Shown: positions 44,332 through 53,012, numbered from the stretch's first letter. The stretch is DNA of 64,000 nucleotides from Rhabdobacter roseus (GCF_014202275.1 NZ_JACHGF010000012.1:62001-126000), one strand, 5' to 3'. The notes: a model not told the origin generated them from the letters alone. Translations and numbers: made by a program.

Positions 44332-45438
44332 TTAAATAGGTAGACGAAGGTACTTTACCATGTCCACTTTTAGTAAAGTTTCCAGCTCTTCAAGATCCTT
44401 GTACAGGCTATTTACTGTGGCGGGGTTCAAAACAAGTAAATGCTTTAAAGGAAGACGAATAGGTTCAATTTTATAATCAATACTTTGGAAGCGAGCATTG
44501 ATAGCGTCACCAAGTAGTTGGTCGCCGGTTTTGGCAGCCATTTTATCTAATAAGTCACGAAGGCCTGGTGCTCCGCCCTGGCTTGGCGACGGTACGCCGT
44601 AAAAAATCTTAGAAGCCCCTTTTAGTTCGGCCTGGAGTAGCGCCACTGATTCTAGGCTGTATTTGGCATCCACTAAGTCGGGCTGTACTTGGCCGTTGTG
44701 GTTAGCACCTAGCGGAGCGCCAAGCCTTTCTTCTTTCAGAACCGTGACTGCGCGAATGAATTGCGCGGTGATGAGACTCAGGGAAGAGTTTTGATCCATG
44801 CCGTCGGCCGAAATAAAGCGGGATATGGCATCCCCTCCGCCCGAGCTCCATTGGTACATGGAGGTAGTGGCCCGTTCTTGCAAATGAGCACTCAGTAATT
44901 TTAAATAGGCGAGCCGCCTACTGCCGGTCGTTGGGGAGGTGAATGACGCTATGATTGGAGCTAAATCCGTGGCCGTTGGGTCAAACAATAAATATTCTAG
45001 GGCCACGATACCTTTATGGGTAGGGTTGAGCGTTTCAAAATAAGCGGCGTCGATTTCCGCTCCATTTTGGGAGATAACACGCTCTAAGGCCGTGGGATTG
45101 ATTGGCGTGTATACATCGGTAGGAATGTATGAAGGAGCAGAAGGGCCTAAGCCAAACAGGGCTATTTCTTTCCAGGCAATGGCCATTCGTAGCCAGGCTT
45201 CCCGTAGGGCATTGAGCTTTTGGGGGCTGGTAGGGTCTAAGGCATAGGCATCAACGTACTGATTGAAACCTCGGGCCGTAATCTGGAATTCGAGCAGCCC
45301 GCTGGAAATGTTGGTGTACCCGATACTATTAAGTACCCTTTGACGATCAGAGCGAGAAAATGGTTCCGGATCTACATTTTTGGAACAGGACGTAAGTGTC
45401 AACACACTCAACCAAAAGAATATAAGTCTGTAAACCAT
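44332..45438 (-). CDS. Imelysin-family lipoprotein
   Basis: A 368-residue lipoprotein (LIFFWLSVLTLTSCSKN). The pattern ALREAWLRMAIAWKEIALFGLGPSAP near residue 80 and THKGIVALEYLLFD near 145 are family blocks of imelysin (M75) proteins, which carry a GxHxxE-type motif; here the motif is altered (the Gly before His is Thr and the acidic residue is two positions further). Imelysins are iron- or heme-linked envelope proteins in many bacteria. The C-terminus (LKHLLVLNPATVNSLYKDLEELETLLKVDMVKYL) fits. Function is not shown for this copy. Confidence 0.8.
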   Translation of the reverse strand: MVYRLIFFWLSVLTLTSCSKNVDPEPFSRSDRQRVLNSIGYTNISSGLLEFQITARGFNQYVDAYALDPTSPQKLNALREAWLRMAIAWKEIALFGLGPSAPSYIPTDVYTPINPTALERVISQNGAEIDAAYFETLNPTHKGIVALEYLLFDPTATDLAPIIASFTSPTTGSRRLAYLKLLSAHLQERATTSMYQWSSGGGDAISRFISADGMDQNSSLSLITAQFIRAVTVLKEERLGAPLGANHNGQVQPDLVDAKYSLESVALLQAELKGASKIFYGVPSPSQGGAPGLRDLLDKMAAKTGDQLLGDAINARFQSIDYKIEPIRLPLKHLLVLNPATVNSLYKDLEELETLLKVDMVKYLRLPI

Positions 45439-45674
45439 GGCTCAAAAGTACAGGTAGGTGGATAATGCGGTTAGCTGATAGGATTTAGAACTGAGTTCTT
45501 CTTAGCAAGAGATTTCTATTTTTCTAACGCGTGGTTCATTGCCAGGATTATATACATTATTGTCATTTTTTAATTTCCATAGTCAGGCGAGTCGTATCCT
45601 GTTTCTAATAAACCAGTTATTTTACTTTCATGGCCCTTTTTAGTAGGTAGGTTTAATTCTAAAAAAGATTCGTT

Positions 45675-46301
45675 ATGAAAACCATTTTTGCCATACCATT
45701 ATGCCTGATAGCCTTGCTGATGCTGGGATGCCGTAAGGACAAAGAAAAGGTGGAACCCCAAGCAGAAAACCCTGGTTCAGAGTCGGTCGAGCGGCTGGGG
45801 CGGCCGGGCCCCGGTTATTCGTGGCTACTCGAAACAACGGATCAAAACAATCCCTCCGAATTCAAAATTGTACCCAACACCGTTTACCGCCATTTTTTTC
45901 TCAAAGCATCAAAGAACTACCTTAGGTCCGTTACGCTCAAGATTACAAAACGAGAAGCATCGAATGTGGACCCTACGTTCAGGATTTACGGCAGAGCTTA
46001 CCAGTGCTTGAAGATATCCCCCTCATCCCAGGAACCTACCAATAGCTACCAACCCGTGGTATTTACGGTATACGATCTGAAAGAAGGCGGGAAAGGCTAT
46101 AGCGGCTATGAATGGACACCTTCGCTATCTACCAGCCCCGTAGGAACGACGGCCACCTTTACCTTTAATGTGTACCTGGAAGATGAACAATGCGTAGAAG
46201 GCAACGTGTGGGCATCCATGTGGTGGCCCGTGAGAGTCTATAGCGAGAATAGTTACTGGGACGGGGATAATCTCTATTTTGTCAAAAATAAGTCACTATA
46301 A
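45675..46301 (+). CDS. Hypothetical lipoprotein
   Basis: A 208-residue protein with a lipoprotein signal (IPLCLIALLMLGCRKDKEK, Cys about 19). The mature part is rich in aromatic and Ser/Thr residues (KGYSGYEWTPSLSTSPVGTTATFTFNVYLEDEQC, VWASMWWPVRVY), consistent with a small beta-sandwich. It is not a family I recognise. Upstream DNA is AT-rich and probably holds its promoter. It ends at a bidirectional terminator shared with htpG. Confidence 0.75.
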   Translation: MKTIFAIPLCLIALLMLGCRKDKEKVEPQAENPGSESVERLGRPGPGYSWLLETTDQNNPSEFKIVPNTVYRHFFLKASKNYLRSVTLKITKREASNVDPTFRIYGRAYQCLKISPSSQEPTNSYQPVVFTVYDLKEGGKGYSGYEWTPSLSTSPVGTTATFTFNVYLEDEQCVEGNVWASMWWPVRVYSENSYWDGDNLYFVKNKSL

Positions 46302-46363
46302 AGGAAAGTACCTTGAGGTGATGAAATGTGATGTAAACTTATCCAAAGTACCCTGCTCAACAC

Positions 46364-46397
46364 AAAAAATCCCCGGCGCTCACACCGGGGATTTTTT
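46364..46397. terminator. Bidirectional terminator between lipoprotein and htpG
   Basis: Arms AAAAAATCCCCGG (46364-46376) and CCGGGGATTTTTT (46385-46397) form a stem with an 8-base loop; A-run and T-run on the two sides make it active in both directions, serving the convergent lipoprotein gene and htpG. Confidence 0.92.
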
Positions 46398-46424
46398 GGT
46401 TATTGATTCGCCTGAAGTACCTGC

Positions 46425-48248
46425 TTAAAGTACCTCGACCGTACGCTGGATAAACTGCGTCAGGTCCTGGCCGTTGAGCATTCCTTGGGAAAGCAGCGCC
46501 AGGTCGTAGATCTGCTTGGCCAGGGCTTTCTGGGCGTCGTCGTCCAGGGAGGCTAGCTTGCTGGTGAGCGGGTGGTTGGCATTGACCGACACCGTGTACA
46601 TCAGCGGCATGTTGCCAAACATGCTGCGCTGGCCCGAAGTAGCCTGCATGTCGGTCATGCGGCGCATAAACTCGGGGAAGGTAATCACCACCGGCAGCTC
46701 GTCGGCGGGCATAGGCTCTACCACCACGCTGGTACCGGCACCGGCTACGACCGCTTCAAAAAGTTTCTTTACTTTCTCTTCGTCGTCTTTGGAAAGCACG
46801 CTCTCCAGCTTCACGTCCTTCTCGATGAGCTTGTCTACCGTATCGGCGTCGACGCGCTTCACGGTGGTCTTTTCCAGCTTTTGTTCCAAAGTACCTATGA
46901 AGTGGCTGTCGATGACCGAGTCGAGTACCAGGATGTCGTAGCTGCGCTTGCGGGCCGACTGCACAAAGCCGTCCTGCTTCTGGGTGTCGGTGGTGTAGAG
47001 CCATACCAGGTTGCCGTCCTTGTCGGTTTGGGTAGCCTGGGTGGCTTCGCGGTACTCTTCAAAGGTAAAGTACTTGCCTTCGGTATTTTTCAGGAGGCAG
47101 AAATCCTTCGCCTTGTCGTAGAATTTATCTTCGCTGATGATCCCGTACTTCACGAAAAGCCCGATGTCGTCAAACTTCTTCTCGAAGCCTTCGCGGTCGT
47201 TGCGGAAAATCTCCGACAATTTGTCGGCTACCTTGCGGGTAATGTACCCGTTGATCTTCTTCACGTTGCCGTCGGCCTGCAGGTAGCTCCGCGACACGTT
47301 GAGCGGAATATCCGGCGAGTCGATGACGCCGTGCAGCAGCTGCAGGAAGTCCGGCACGATGTCCTTCACCTCGTCGGTAATAAACACCTGCCGGCTGTAA
47401 AGTTGAATTTTCTCGCGCTGGACCTGGAAGTCGTTCTTCAGCTTAGGGAAGTAAAGTACCCCCGTGAGGTTGAAGGGGTAGTCTACGTTGAGGTGAATCC
47501 AGAAAAGTGGATCTTCGCTAAACGGATGCAGTTCTTTATAAAAAGCCAGGTAATCTTCATCCTTCAGGTCGGCGGGATTCTTGGTCCAGATCGGGTTGGG
47601 ATTGTTGATGATTTTGTCCTCAAACTCAATCTCCACGGGCAGAAACTTGCCGTACTTTTCCAGAATACCGCGCAGACGGGAAGCGCTCAAAAACTCCTCC
47701 GAGTCGGGCGCAATGTGCAGGATAATGTCCGAACCGCGCTCGGCTTTCTCGGCGGTCGTGATCTCAAACTCCGTGGAGCCGTCGCAGATCCAGCGTACGG
47801 GCTCGGCCCCTTCCTGGTAGGAGCGGGTCACAATCTCGACTTTCTCCGCCACCATGTAGGCCGAGTAGAAGCCCAGCCCGAAGTGCCCGATGATTCCCTT
47901 GTCACCGCCTTTATCTTTGTACTTTTCTACGAATTCCTCCGCGCCCGAAAAAGCGATCTGGTTGATGTACTTCTTGATCTCGTCGGCGGTCATCCCGATG
48001 CCCCGGTCACTGACGGTTATGGTTTTGGCGGTTTCGTCCAGCTTCACGCTCACTTTCAGCTCTCCCAGTTCTCCCCCAAATTCTCCGTAAGAAGCCAGCT
48101 GTTTCAGCTTTTGCGTGGCATCAACGGCATTCGAGACCAGCTCCCGCAGGAAAATCTCGTGGTCGGAATAGAGGAACTTCTTGATGATCGGAAAAATGTT
48201 TTCCGTGTGGATGCTGAGATTACCTTTCTCTTGTACCACTGATTCCAT
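46425..48248 (-). CDS. htpG: Molecular chaperone HtpG (Hsp90)
   Basis: A 607-residue bacterial Hsp90. The GHKL ATP-binding domain shows LRELVSNAVDATQKLK, VSDRGIGMTADEI and GHFGLGFYSAYMVA; the middle domain has LYSRQVFITDEVKDIVPDFL and GVIDSPDIPLNVSRSYLQ, and the C-terminal part ends with a dimerisation region. The ATG at 48248 (MESVVQEKGNLSIHTENIF) fits the family; the frame is open 23 codons further. Heat-shock chaperone of the cytosol. A plus-strand open frame of 556 codons opposite it is a shadow of its codon usage. Alone. Confidence 0.97.
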   Translation of the reverse strand: MESVVQEKGNLSIHTENIFPIIKKFLYSDHEIFLRELVSNAVDATQKLKQLASYGEFGGELGELKVSVKLDETAKTITVSDRGIGMTADEIKKYINQIAFSGAEEFVEKYKDKGGDKGIIGHFGLGFYSAYMVAEKVEIVTRSYQEGAEPVRWICDGSTEFEITTAEKAERGSDIILHIAPDSEEFLSASRLRGILEKYGKFLPVEIEFEDKIINNPNPIWTKNPADLKDEDYLAFYKELHPFSEDPLFWIHLNVDYPFNLTGVLYFPKLKNDFQVQREKIQLYSRQVFITDEVKDIVPDFLQLLHGVIDSPDIPLNVSRSYLQADGNVKKINGYITRKVADKLSEIFRNDREGFEKKFDDIGLFVKYGIISEDKFYDKAKDFCLLKNTEGKYFTFEEYREATQATQTDKDGNLVWLYTTDTQKQDGFVQSARKRSYDILVLDSVIDSHFIGTLEQKLEKTTVKRVDADTVDKLIEKDVKLESVLSKDDEEKVKKLFEAVVAGAGTSVVVEPMPADELPVVITFPEFMRRMTDMQATSGQRSMFGNMPLMYTVSVNANHPLTSKLASLDDDAQKALAKQIYDLALLSQGMLNGQDLTQFIQRTVEVL

Positions 48249-48485
48249 GTCTGTTCGGTTTTTAGGATTATTTTTTAGAAAATGATTTTCACTCTGCAAT
48301 ACCGCGTAAAAAATCACGTTCCAATAGGAAATCAGGGGGCAGCGCTGACAGAATGACAGCCAGAAGGTACCTATCTTGGGTTAGCGCTGGGTTCGGCGAG
48401 GCTTTTTTAGTAATATTGCGGCACGTACTTTTATCAAAATTTATATCTCATTTTTTTTGACCCATACCCATTTCTGTCTGATACC

Positions 48486-49037
48486 ATGATGTTGATCAAA
48501 CGAATCATTACCGGGGTAGTTTTACTGGCGGGCCTTTCGGCCTGCGCTCCCAGTACCGTACCTTTTACCAATTTTACCGTCTTTACCGAAGAGCTCCGCC
48601 GGGATCTGGAAGGGGCGGGCATTGCGTTGGATAAGGTGCAGTTCTACAACGACAAGCCCATCACCATCAAGCGCGAGGGCGTAAATCCCAACGACATCAA
48701 CGTGAGCTCGGAAGGGAAAATCAGCATTCAGAACGGCAAATCCGTGCAGACCATCAACGTGCGGCCTTTTACGCCGGGTGTGGTGCTGGGCACCGGTGCC
48801 GGTACCATGAACGTATCCTGGGATGACACCCAGCAGGACGAGCGCGGCATGCGCTTCAACCTCAACGGCAACCAGTACTACATCTCTACCACCGAAGACG
48901 CCAAGATTGACTACAAAGGGTACCTCTTCGACGTACAGAGCGGCATCGGGAGCCGGTTGTTTGTGAGCAAGGACATTCTGAACCAGATCAACCGCAAGAA
49001 CGAGACCCTCAAAGGCAGAAGGGTAGGCGGCCAGTAA
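48486..49037 (+). CDS. Hypothetical lipoprotein
   Basis: A 183-residue protein with a lipoprotein-like signal (IITGVVLLAGLSACAPST, Cys about 20). The rest is beta-rich (DKVQFYNDKPITIKREG, GKISIQNGKSVQTINVRPFTPGVVLG, MRFNLNGNQYYIS). No family recognised. Its stop codon is followed within two bases by a hairpin of inverted RRGTACYY copies and then a strong terminator. AT-rich DNA with a possible TAATATTG box (48411-48418) precedes it. Confidence 0.75.
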   Translation: MMLIKRIITGVVLLAGLSACAPSTVPFTNFTVFTEELRRDLEGAGIALDKVQFYNDKPITIKREGVNPNDINVSSEGKISIQNGKSVQTINVRPFTPGVVLGTGAGTMNVSWDDTQQDERGMRFNLNGNQYYISTTEDAKIDYKGYLFDVQSGIGSRLFVSKDILNQINRKNETLKGRRVGGQ

Positions 49038-49038
49038 C

Positions 49039-49060
49039 AAAGTACCTGCGTAGGTACTTT
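49039..49060. repeat. AAAGTACCT / AGGTACTTT hairpin after a stop codon
   Basis: Arms of nine bases (49039-49047 and 49052-49060) are exact reverse complements with a GCGT loop, two bases after the preceding gene's stop. The hairpin consists of two copies of the iterated motif and has no T-run; a separate terminator follows. Confidence 0.8.
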
Positions 49061-49062
49061 AC

Positions 49063-49100
49063 ACAAAAAAAACCGAACGGCACCGTTCGGTTTTTTTTGT
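49063..49100. terminator. Bidirectional terminator
   Basis: An 18-base arm (49063-49080) pairs exactly with 49083-49100: CCGAACGG around a tiny loop, flanked by eight A on one side and eight T on the other. It can serve the lipoprotein gene on the plus strand and the chemoreceptor-like gene on the minus strand. Confidence 0.93.
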
Positions 49101-49115
49101 GGGCTTACAAATCAA

Positions 49116-49802
49116 TTAATTGAGATGAAAAGGCTGGCTACTGTGCTTCGGGAGAATGCGGGAGCTCCGGATAATCCCCAACAGCATGATCCCGACCACG
49201 ATGGACAACGCCACCTGGAGCGACGTCATCAGGGCCATGTTGGCCATTTCGCTCTCGGACTCGTTCATCAGCTCCTGCCCGATGGTCGATTGCAGCTGGG
49301 TCAACTCGTTGAGGTTGGTAATGGCCTGCTGAAACAGCAAGGTACCTTGCTGCTCAAAAAGCGCCACGCTGGCGGCCTGGTCGCCGACGGCGCTCAGGCG
49401 CAGGATGTGGTCTTCCAGTAGCTGGTACTCTTGCAGGTAGTTTTTAAAGGTAAGCAGGCTCTTCGACTCCTGAGCTACCAGGTGGGTTTTTTCAAAAGCA
49501 CCCACCAGCGAGTCGATGGTGAGGTTGTGGTGGCCAAGCTGTTGACGGATCTGGCCGGGCGTACCGTGGCCCTCCAGCAGCAGATGTTGCTCCAGCAGGA
49601 GCCGCTTGCGGTACATGTGCTCGGTGAGGTACACGAAGTCGATGGCGGGCATGAGGCGATCCTGGTAAATCGACGCAAACGATCTATGGATGTCGCGTAG
49701 GTTGTGTTGCGAGTGCAAGGTACTTACCATGATCAGTACCATGACGCTTCCCAGCAGCAGCGCCGCTTTCATTTTTTGCTGGATAAGATAAGACCACTTC
49801 AT
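49116..49802 (-). CDS. Membrane sensor with MCP four-helix-bundle domain, no output domain
   Basis: A 228-residue protein. A first membrane helix (ALLLGSVMVLIMVSTLHS) is followed by a periplasmic four-helix bundle like 4HB_MCP domains (HNLRDIHRSFASIYQDRLMPAIDFVYLTEHMY, RLLLEQHLLLEGHG), a second helix (LMTSLQVALSIVVGIMLLGII) and only about 18 residues after it. It therefore looks like the sensory half of a chemoreceptor without HAMP or signalling domain. No methyl-accepting or kinase gene is adjacent. A regulatory partner must be elsewhere if it signals at all. Confidence 0.82.
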   Translation of the reverse strand: MKWSYLIQQKMKAALLLGSVMVLIMVSTLHSQHNLRDIHRSFASIYQDRLMPAIDFVYLTEHMYRKRLLLEQHLLLEGHGTPGQIRQQLGHHNLTIDSLVGAFEKTHLVAQESKSLLTFKNYLQEYQLLEDHILRLSAVGDQAASVALFEQQGTLLFQQAITNLNELTQLQSTIGQELMNESESEMANMALMTSLQVALSIVVGIMLLGIIRSSRILPKHSSQPFHLN

Positions 49803-49913
49803 TCGCTAAGGCTAAAAGGTACATAAAAGGGGTATATGCGTTGGCGCGCCCGGTACACAGGAGCGTAGGGTACTTCTACTACTACTCTAGAACGAAGTGG
49901 GGTACTTTATCTT

Positions 49914-50705
49914 TCACTCCAGCATATGCCGGGTACGAAAGGGGGCCAGGGCGAAGCGGGAAACGATTTTTCCCTTGGTCAGCCAGGCAATATGGCTTCC
50001 GTTGGTGTGGTCGTTCAGGATCTGATCGACCAGCCAGGGGCTCACGGTTTCCACTTTATCAGCTAATATATTGACTATTTTGCGGGTCTTGGCCCAAGCG
50101 GCTGAAGTTTTGTCGTAGTCGCCCGTGAGCAGGTCCGTAACCACCATGCCCGGCGAGATACTCCCCACCCGCACGGGGGTACTTTTCACCTCCCGGATCA
50201 GGCCGTCTGTCAGGTACTTGAGGGCGTATTTGGTACTTCCATAAAGCGCAAAGCCAGGTACCTTCATGCCGTTGCTGCCCAGGCCGAGTAGGTTGTAGAG
50301 CTGCCCGTGGCCCTGCGCCACCAGGTACTCCAGGGCTACGCGGCTTCCCAGCAAGGTACCTTTCAGGTTGGTATCGGCCACGGCTTCGAGGGTAGCCGCG
50401 TCGAGCTGCCACAAAGGCCGGGCCGGGTGGCTCAGCCCGGCGTTGTTGATCCAGATGTCGATGCGCCCAAAGGTACTTAGCGCGTGCTCGCGCAGGGCCA
50501 GCAGGTCTGCGTACTGAGTCACGTCGGCCACCACACCCGTTACGGAGGTACTACCAAAGGTACCTTGCAGGAGCTCCGTGGCTGGCCCTACCGACGCCGC
50601 GCTGCGGCTGCTGATGCATACCCGGCAGCCGCGCTTCAGAAAAGCCTCCGCGAGCCCCCGGCCTATACCGCGGCTAGAGCCGGTAATAACGATTGTCTTC
50701 ATCAT
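49914..50705 (-). CDS. Short-chain dehydrogenase/reductase
   Basis: A 263-residue SDR. The cofactor motif TGSSRGIGRGLAEAF (TGxxxGxG), NNAGLSHPARPLW (NNAG), the active-site Tyr/Lys in YGSTKYALKYLTDGL (YxxxK, Y about 152) and the S motif (NLLGLGSNG) are present. NAD(P)-dependent; substrate unknown. The start is the ATG pair at 50705/50702; the frame continues 34 codons upstream. Alone. Confidence 0.94.
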   Translation of the reverse strand: MMKTIVITGSSRGIGRGLAEAFLKRGCRVCISSRSAASVGPATELLQGTFGSTSVTGVVADVTQYADLLALREHALSTFGRIDIWINNAGLSHPARPLWQLDAATLEAVADTNLKGTLLGSRVALEYLVAQGHGQLYNLLGLGSNGMKVPGFALYGSTKYALKYLTDGLIREVKSTPVRVGSISPGMVVTDLLTGDYDKTSAAWAKTRKIVNILADKVETVSPWLVDQILNDHTNGSHIAWLTKGKIVSRFALAPFRTRHMLE

Positions 50706-50997
50706 GAACGAACCGGGTGAAATCCTAAACGCCAAGAATAAAGGTGCCCGGCTCAGGGGTACTTTATTTCGTGCGGGCCTGAGCAAGGTACCCTTTTTAA
50801 AAATCATTGCAAAAAGAAGTAGAAGTAATGGGCTGGTACTTTTATATTTGTTGCTGGAACTGATGACAAAGTGACTTGATTGGCATCGGCAAAAGGGCTA
50901 GCACAAACTCAACAATCTTTCTGGCGCTCATCCGCTTTATTTCAAAAATGGAGTGTATACGTTACAAAATACTATTCAGGTTAACCATCCATAGCCT

Positions 50998-51447
50998 ATG
51001 AGTGAAATGAAACGATTAGATACTAGCGCTCCCAAGCAGTCGCTTTCCTCCAACGAGCAGCTTGCCTTGTACGATCGTTACGGATCCCTAGCGTATGGAA
51101 TTATCCTGCAAATAATTCCCCAGACCCACTTGGCCCAGGAAGTATTGGTAGAGCTTTTTGCTTCCAGGTACCTACAGGCCTGCTCGGGGCAGACCACCAA
51201 CCTGGCTACCTGCATCGTGAGGCTGGCGCGGGCCCGGGCGCTGGAAGCCAAAGCCCAGCAACTTCCCCTGGATGCCCATTCTGAGGAGCCCACCCCGCTC
51301 CAGCCGGAAGATATGCCTGAGCTTGTTTTCGATCTGGCGTTTCGCCAGGGCTACGCCCCCGATACCATCGCGGAGCAGCTCCAGATACCCAAAGCAGAGG
51401 TCATGAAGGGTTTTCATGACTACTTTAAGTCATTACGCCAACCTTAA
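50998..51447 (+). CDS. Degenerate ECF sigma-factor-like protein
   Basis: A 149-residue protein. The segment ALYDRYGSLAYGIILQIIPQTHLAQEVLVELF resembles the region 2 start of ECF sigma factors (typical form 'LYDRY...LYG.ALRI..D...AEDVLQEVF'), and the C-terminal DLAFRQGYAPDTIAEQLQIPKAEVMKGFHDYFKSLRQ resembles region 4. The linker is short, and key conserved aromatic and acidic residues of the core- and promoter-contact surfaces appear altered, so promoter recognition is doubtful. It lies 11 bases before an anti-sigma-like gene, the normal partner arrangement. Whether it still initiates transcription cannot be judged. Confidence 0.7.
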   Translation: MSEMKRLDTSAPKQSLSSNEQLALYDRYGSLAYGIILQIIPQTHLAQEVLVELFASRYLQACSGQTTNLATCIVRLARARALEAKAQQLPLDAHSEEPTPLQPEDMPELVFDLAFRQGYAPDTIAEQLQIPKAEVMKGFHDYFKSLRQP

Positions 51448-51458
51448 CGATTTTACCC

Positions 51459-51938
51459 TTGAACACGTACCAATATATAACCAGCGGAATTCTGGAAACA
51501 TATTTGTTGGGATTGGCTTCCGAGGAAGAAAAGCAGGAGGTGGAACGACTTGCTGCTGCTAACGCGGAAATTTCGGCGGCCCTGAGCTCGCTGGAATCGG
51601 AGATCGAAAGGTACTTTCTACAAACGGCCGTACCGCCGCCAACGGATATTCGGGAAACTATAGCCCGCGAGGCGCAGGGGAGCGCGATCCAGAAAAGAGG
51701 CACCAACGGCCAGCAACGGCGCCCACCGGAAGAGCCCAAGGGGCCGGAGTACCATAAGGTAGAGGTAAGTGACACCCACATCCGGGTACATAAGCTCTGG
51801 CGCGTGGCTTTTCTGGTTGTATTTATCTTGTCCAAGGTCTTTTTAGCGCTGGCTTTATATTACTACTTCAAGTCGGCCGCCCTGGAGCAGGAGGTGATCC
51901 GGCTCAAAACCGAAATCACCCAGATGGCTCCCCGCTAA
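51459..51938 (+). CDS. Anti-sigma-factor-like membrane protein
   Basis: A 159-residue protein that begins at a TTG (no ATG before the only Met near the C-terminus). Its N-terminus YQYITSGILETYLLGLASEEEKQEVERLA is the familiar opening of RskA-like anti-sigma factors in Bacteroidota. A single membrane helix (AFLVVFILSKVFLALALYYYF) sits near the C-terminus, with a coiled-coil-like LEQEVIRLKTEITQMAP tail outside. The mature C-terminal sensor is very short compared with normal anti-sigmas of this type. Paired with the sigma-like gene 11 bases upstream. Confidence 0.8.
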   Translation: MNTYQYITSGILETYLLGLASEEEKQEVERLAAANAEISAALSSLESEIERYFLQTAVPPPTDIRETIAREAQGSAIQKRGTNGQQRRPPEEPKGPEYHKVEVSDTHIRVHKLWRVAFLVVFILSKVFLALALYYYFKSAALEQEVIRLKTEITQMAPR

Positions 51939-52057
51939 ACTACCCTCTTGCGAGGGGGATCTGCGTTTTTCTGGGTCCGCTACGTTAGAATGCGGGCCGT
52001 CGTGCCTTTGGCTTGAGTGTATCTAATTTCTACTACCTCCCATCAATCACCTTCTGT

Positions 52058-52981
52058 ATGAATCGTCGTCAAGTACTAGCAGGCCTTTCGGCTGCCGCCG
52101 GTGCAGGTCTAGTGCCCCAACGGGCCCTCGCTACTACCTCCAAGCCTTCCGCTTCGTTTAAGTACTGCCTCAACATGAGTACCTTGCGGGGCCACAAGCT
52201 AGGGTTTATGAAAGAGATAGAGGTTGCCTCCAAAGCGGGGTACCCGTCGGTAGAGATTTGGATCAATAGCCTGGAAGACTACCTCAAAAACGGAGGTACC
52301 CTGGCCGAGGCGCGGCGGCACCTCAAGGACTCGGGCGTGCAGGTAGAAGACGCCATCGGTTTTGCGCAGTGGATCGTCAACGACGACAGCGTGCGCACCA
52401 AAGCCCTGGACCAGCTCAAACGAGAGATGGACATGCTGGCCGAAGTAGGCTGCAAACGGATCGCGGCCCCGCCCATGGGCGCCACCCAGGGCGAATACCT
52501 GGACCTGCGGGCCGCCGCCGAGCGCTACCGCGCCATCCTGGAGCTGGGCGACCAAACGGGCGTAGTGCCGCACCTGGAGCTGTGGGGCTTTTCCAAAAAC
52601 CTAAGTACCCTCGGGGAGATATTGTTTGTAGCTACTCAAAGCGGGCACCCGTCGGCGCGGCTACTCATGGATGTCTACCACTTGTACAAAGGAGGCTCGG
52701 GGCTGGAAAGTGTGGCCTGGGTAGGGAAGCCCTACATCGAGGTATTTCACGTCAATGATTATCCTGCCACTCCCGCCCGCGACAAGATCGTCGATGCTGA
52801 TCGGGTGTACATGGGTGACGGGGTAGCTCCGTTTGGTCCACTACTAAAGACTCTAAAAAATCCTGAGCGGCCCGTTATCCTATCGCTGGAAGTATTCAAC
52901 CCTACTTACTACGCCCAGGACGCCCTGCTCGTAGCCAAAACCGGCCTGGCCAAAATGAAAAAGGTGACGGAGGGAATCTGA
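52058..52981 (+). CDS. Secreted sugar-phosphate isomerase/epimerase-like TIM-barrel protein
   Basis: A 307-residue protein. The N-terminus MNRRQVLAGLSAAAGAGLVPQRALA has the RR pair and hydrophobic core of a Tat signal. The mature part fits AP-endonuclease-2/xylose-isomerase-like barrels (YPSVEIWINSLEDYL, RIAAPPMGA, VPHLELWGF, RLLMDVYHLYKGGSGLESVAWV, IEVFHVNDYPATP, VILSLEVFNPTYY), with likely metal ligands Glu, Asp, His and Glu. Such proteins isomerise or epimerise sugars or hydroxypyruvate; the substrate is unknown. The frame opens 15 codons earlier, but the ATG shown gives the signal. Confidence 0.88.
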   Translation: MNRRQVLAGLSAAAGAGLVPQRALATTSKPSASFKYCLNMSTLRGHKLGFMKEIEVASKAGYPSVEIWINSLEDYLKNGGTLAEARRHLKDSGVQVEDAIGFAQWIVNDDSVRTKALDQLKREMDMLAEVGCKRIAAPPMGATQGEYLDLRAAAERYRAILELGDQTGVVPHLELWGFSKNLSTLGEILFVATQSGHPSARLLMDVYHLYKGGSGLESVAWVGKPYIEVFHVNDYPATPARDKIVDADRVYMGDGVAPFGPLLKTLKNPERPVILSLEVFNPTYYAQDALLVAKTGLAKMKKVTEGI

Positions 52982-53012
52982 GCCCAGTAGATCCAGTAGA
53001 TAAGGTACCTGT

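Noticed and set aside
46572-48242. Plus-strand open frame of 556 codons
   Set aside because: It lies entirely opposite htpG, with no start context, and is rich in His, Val and Arg as expected from the reverse strand of a GC-rich gene.
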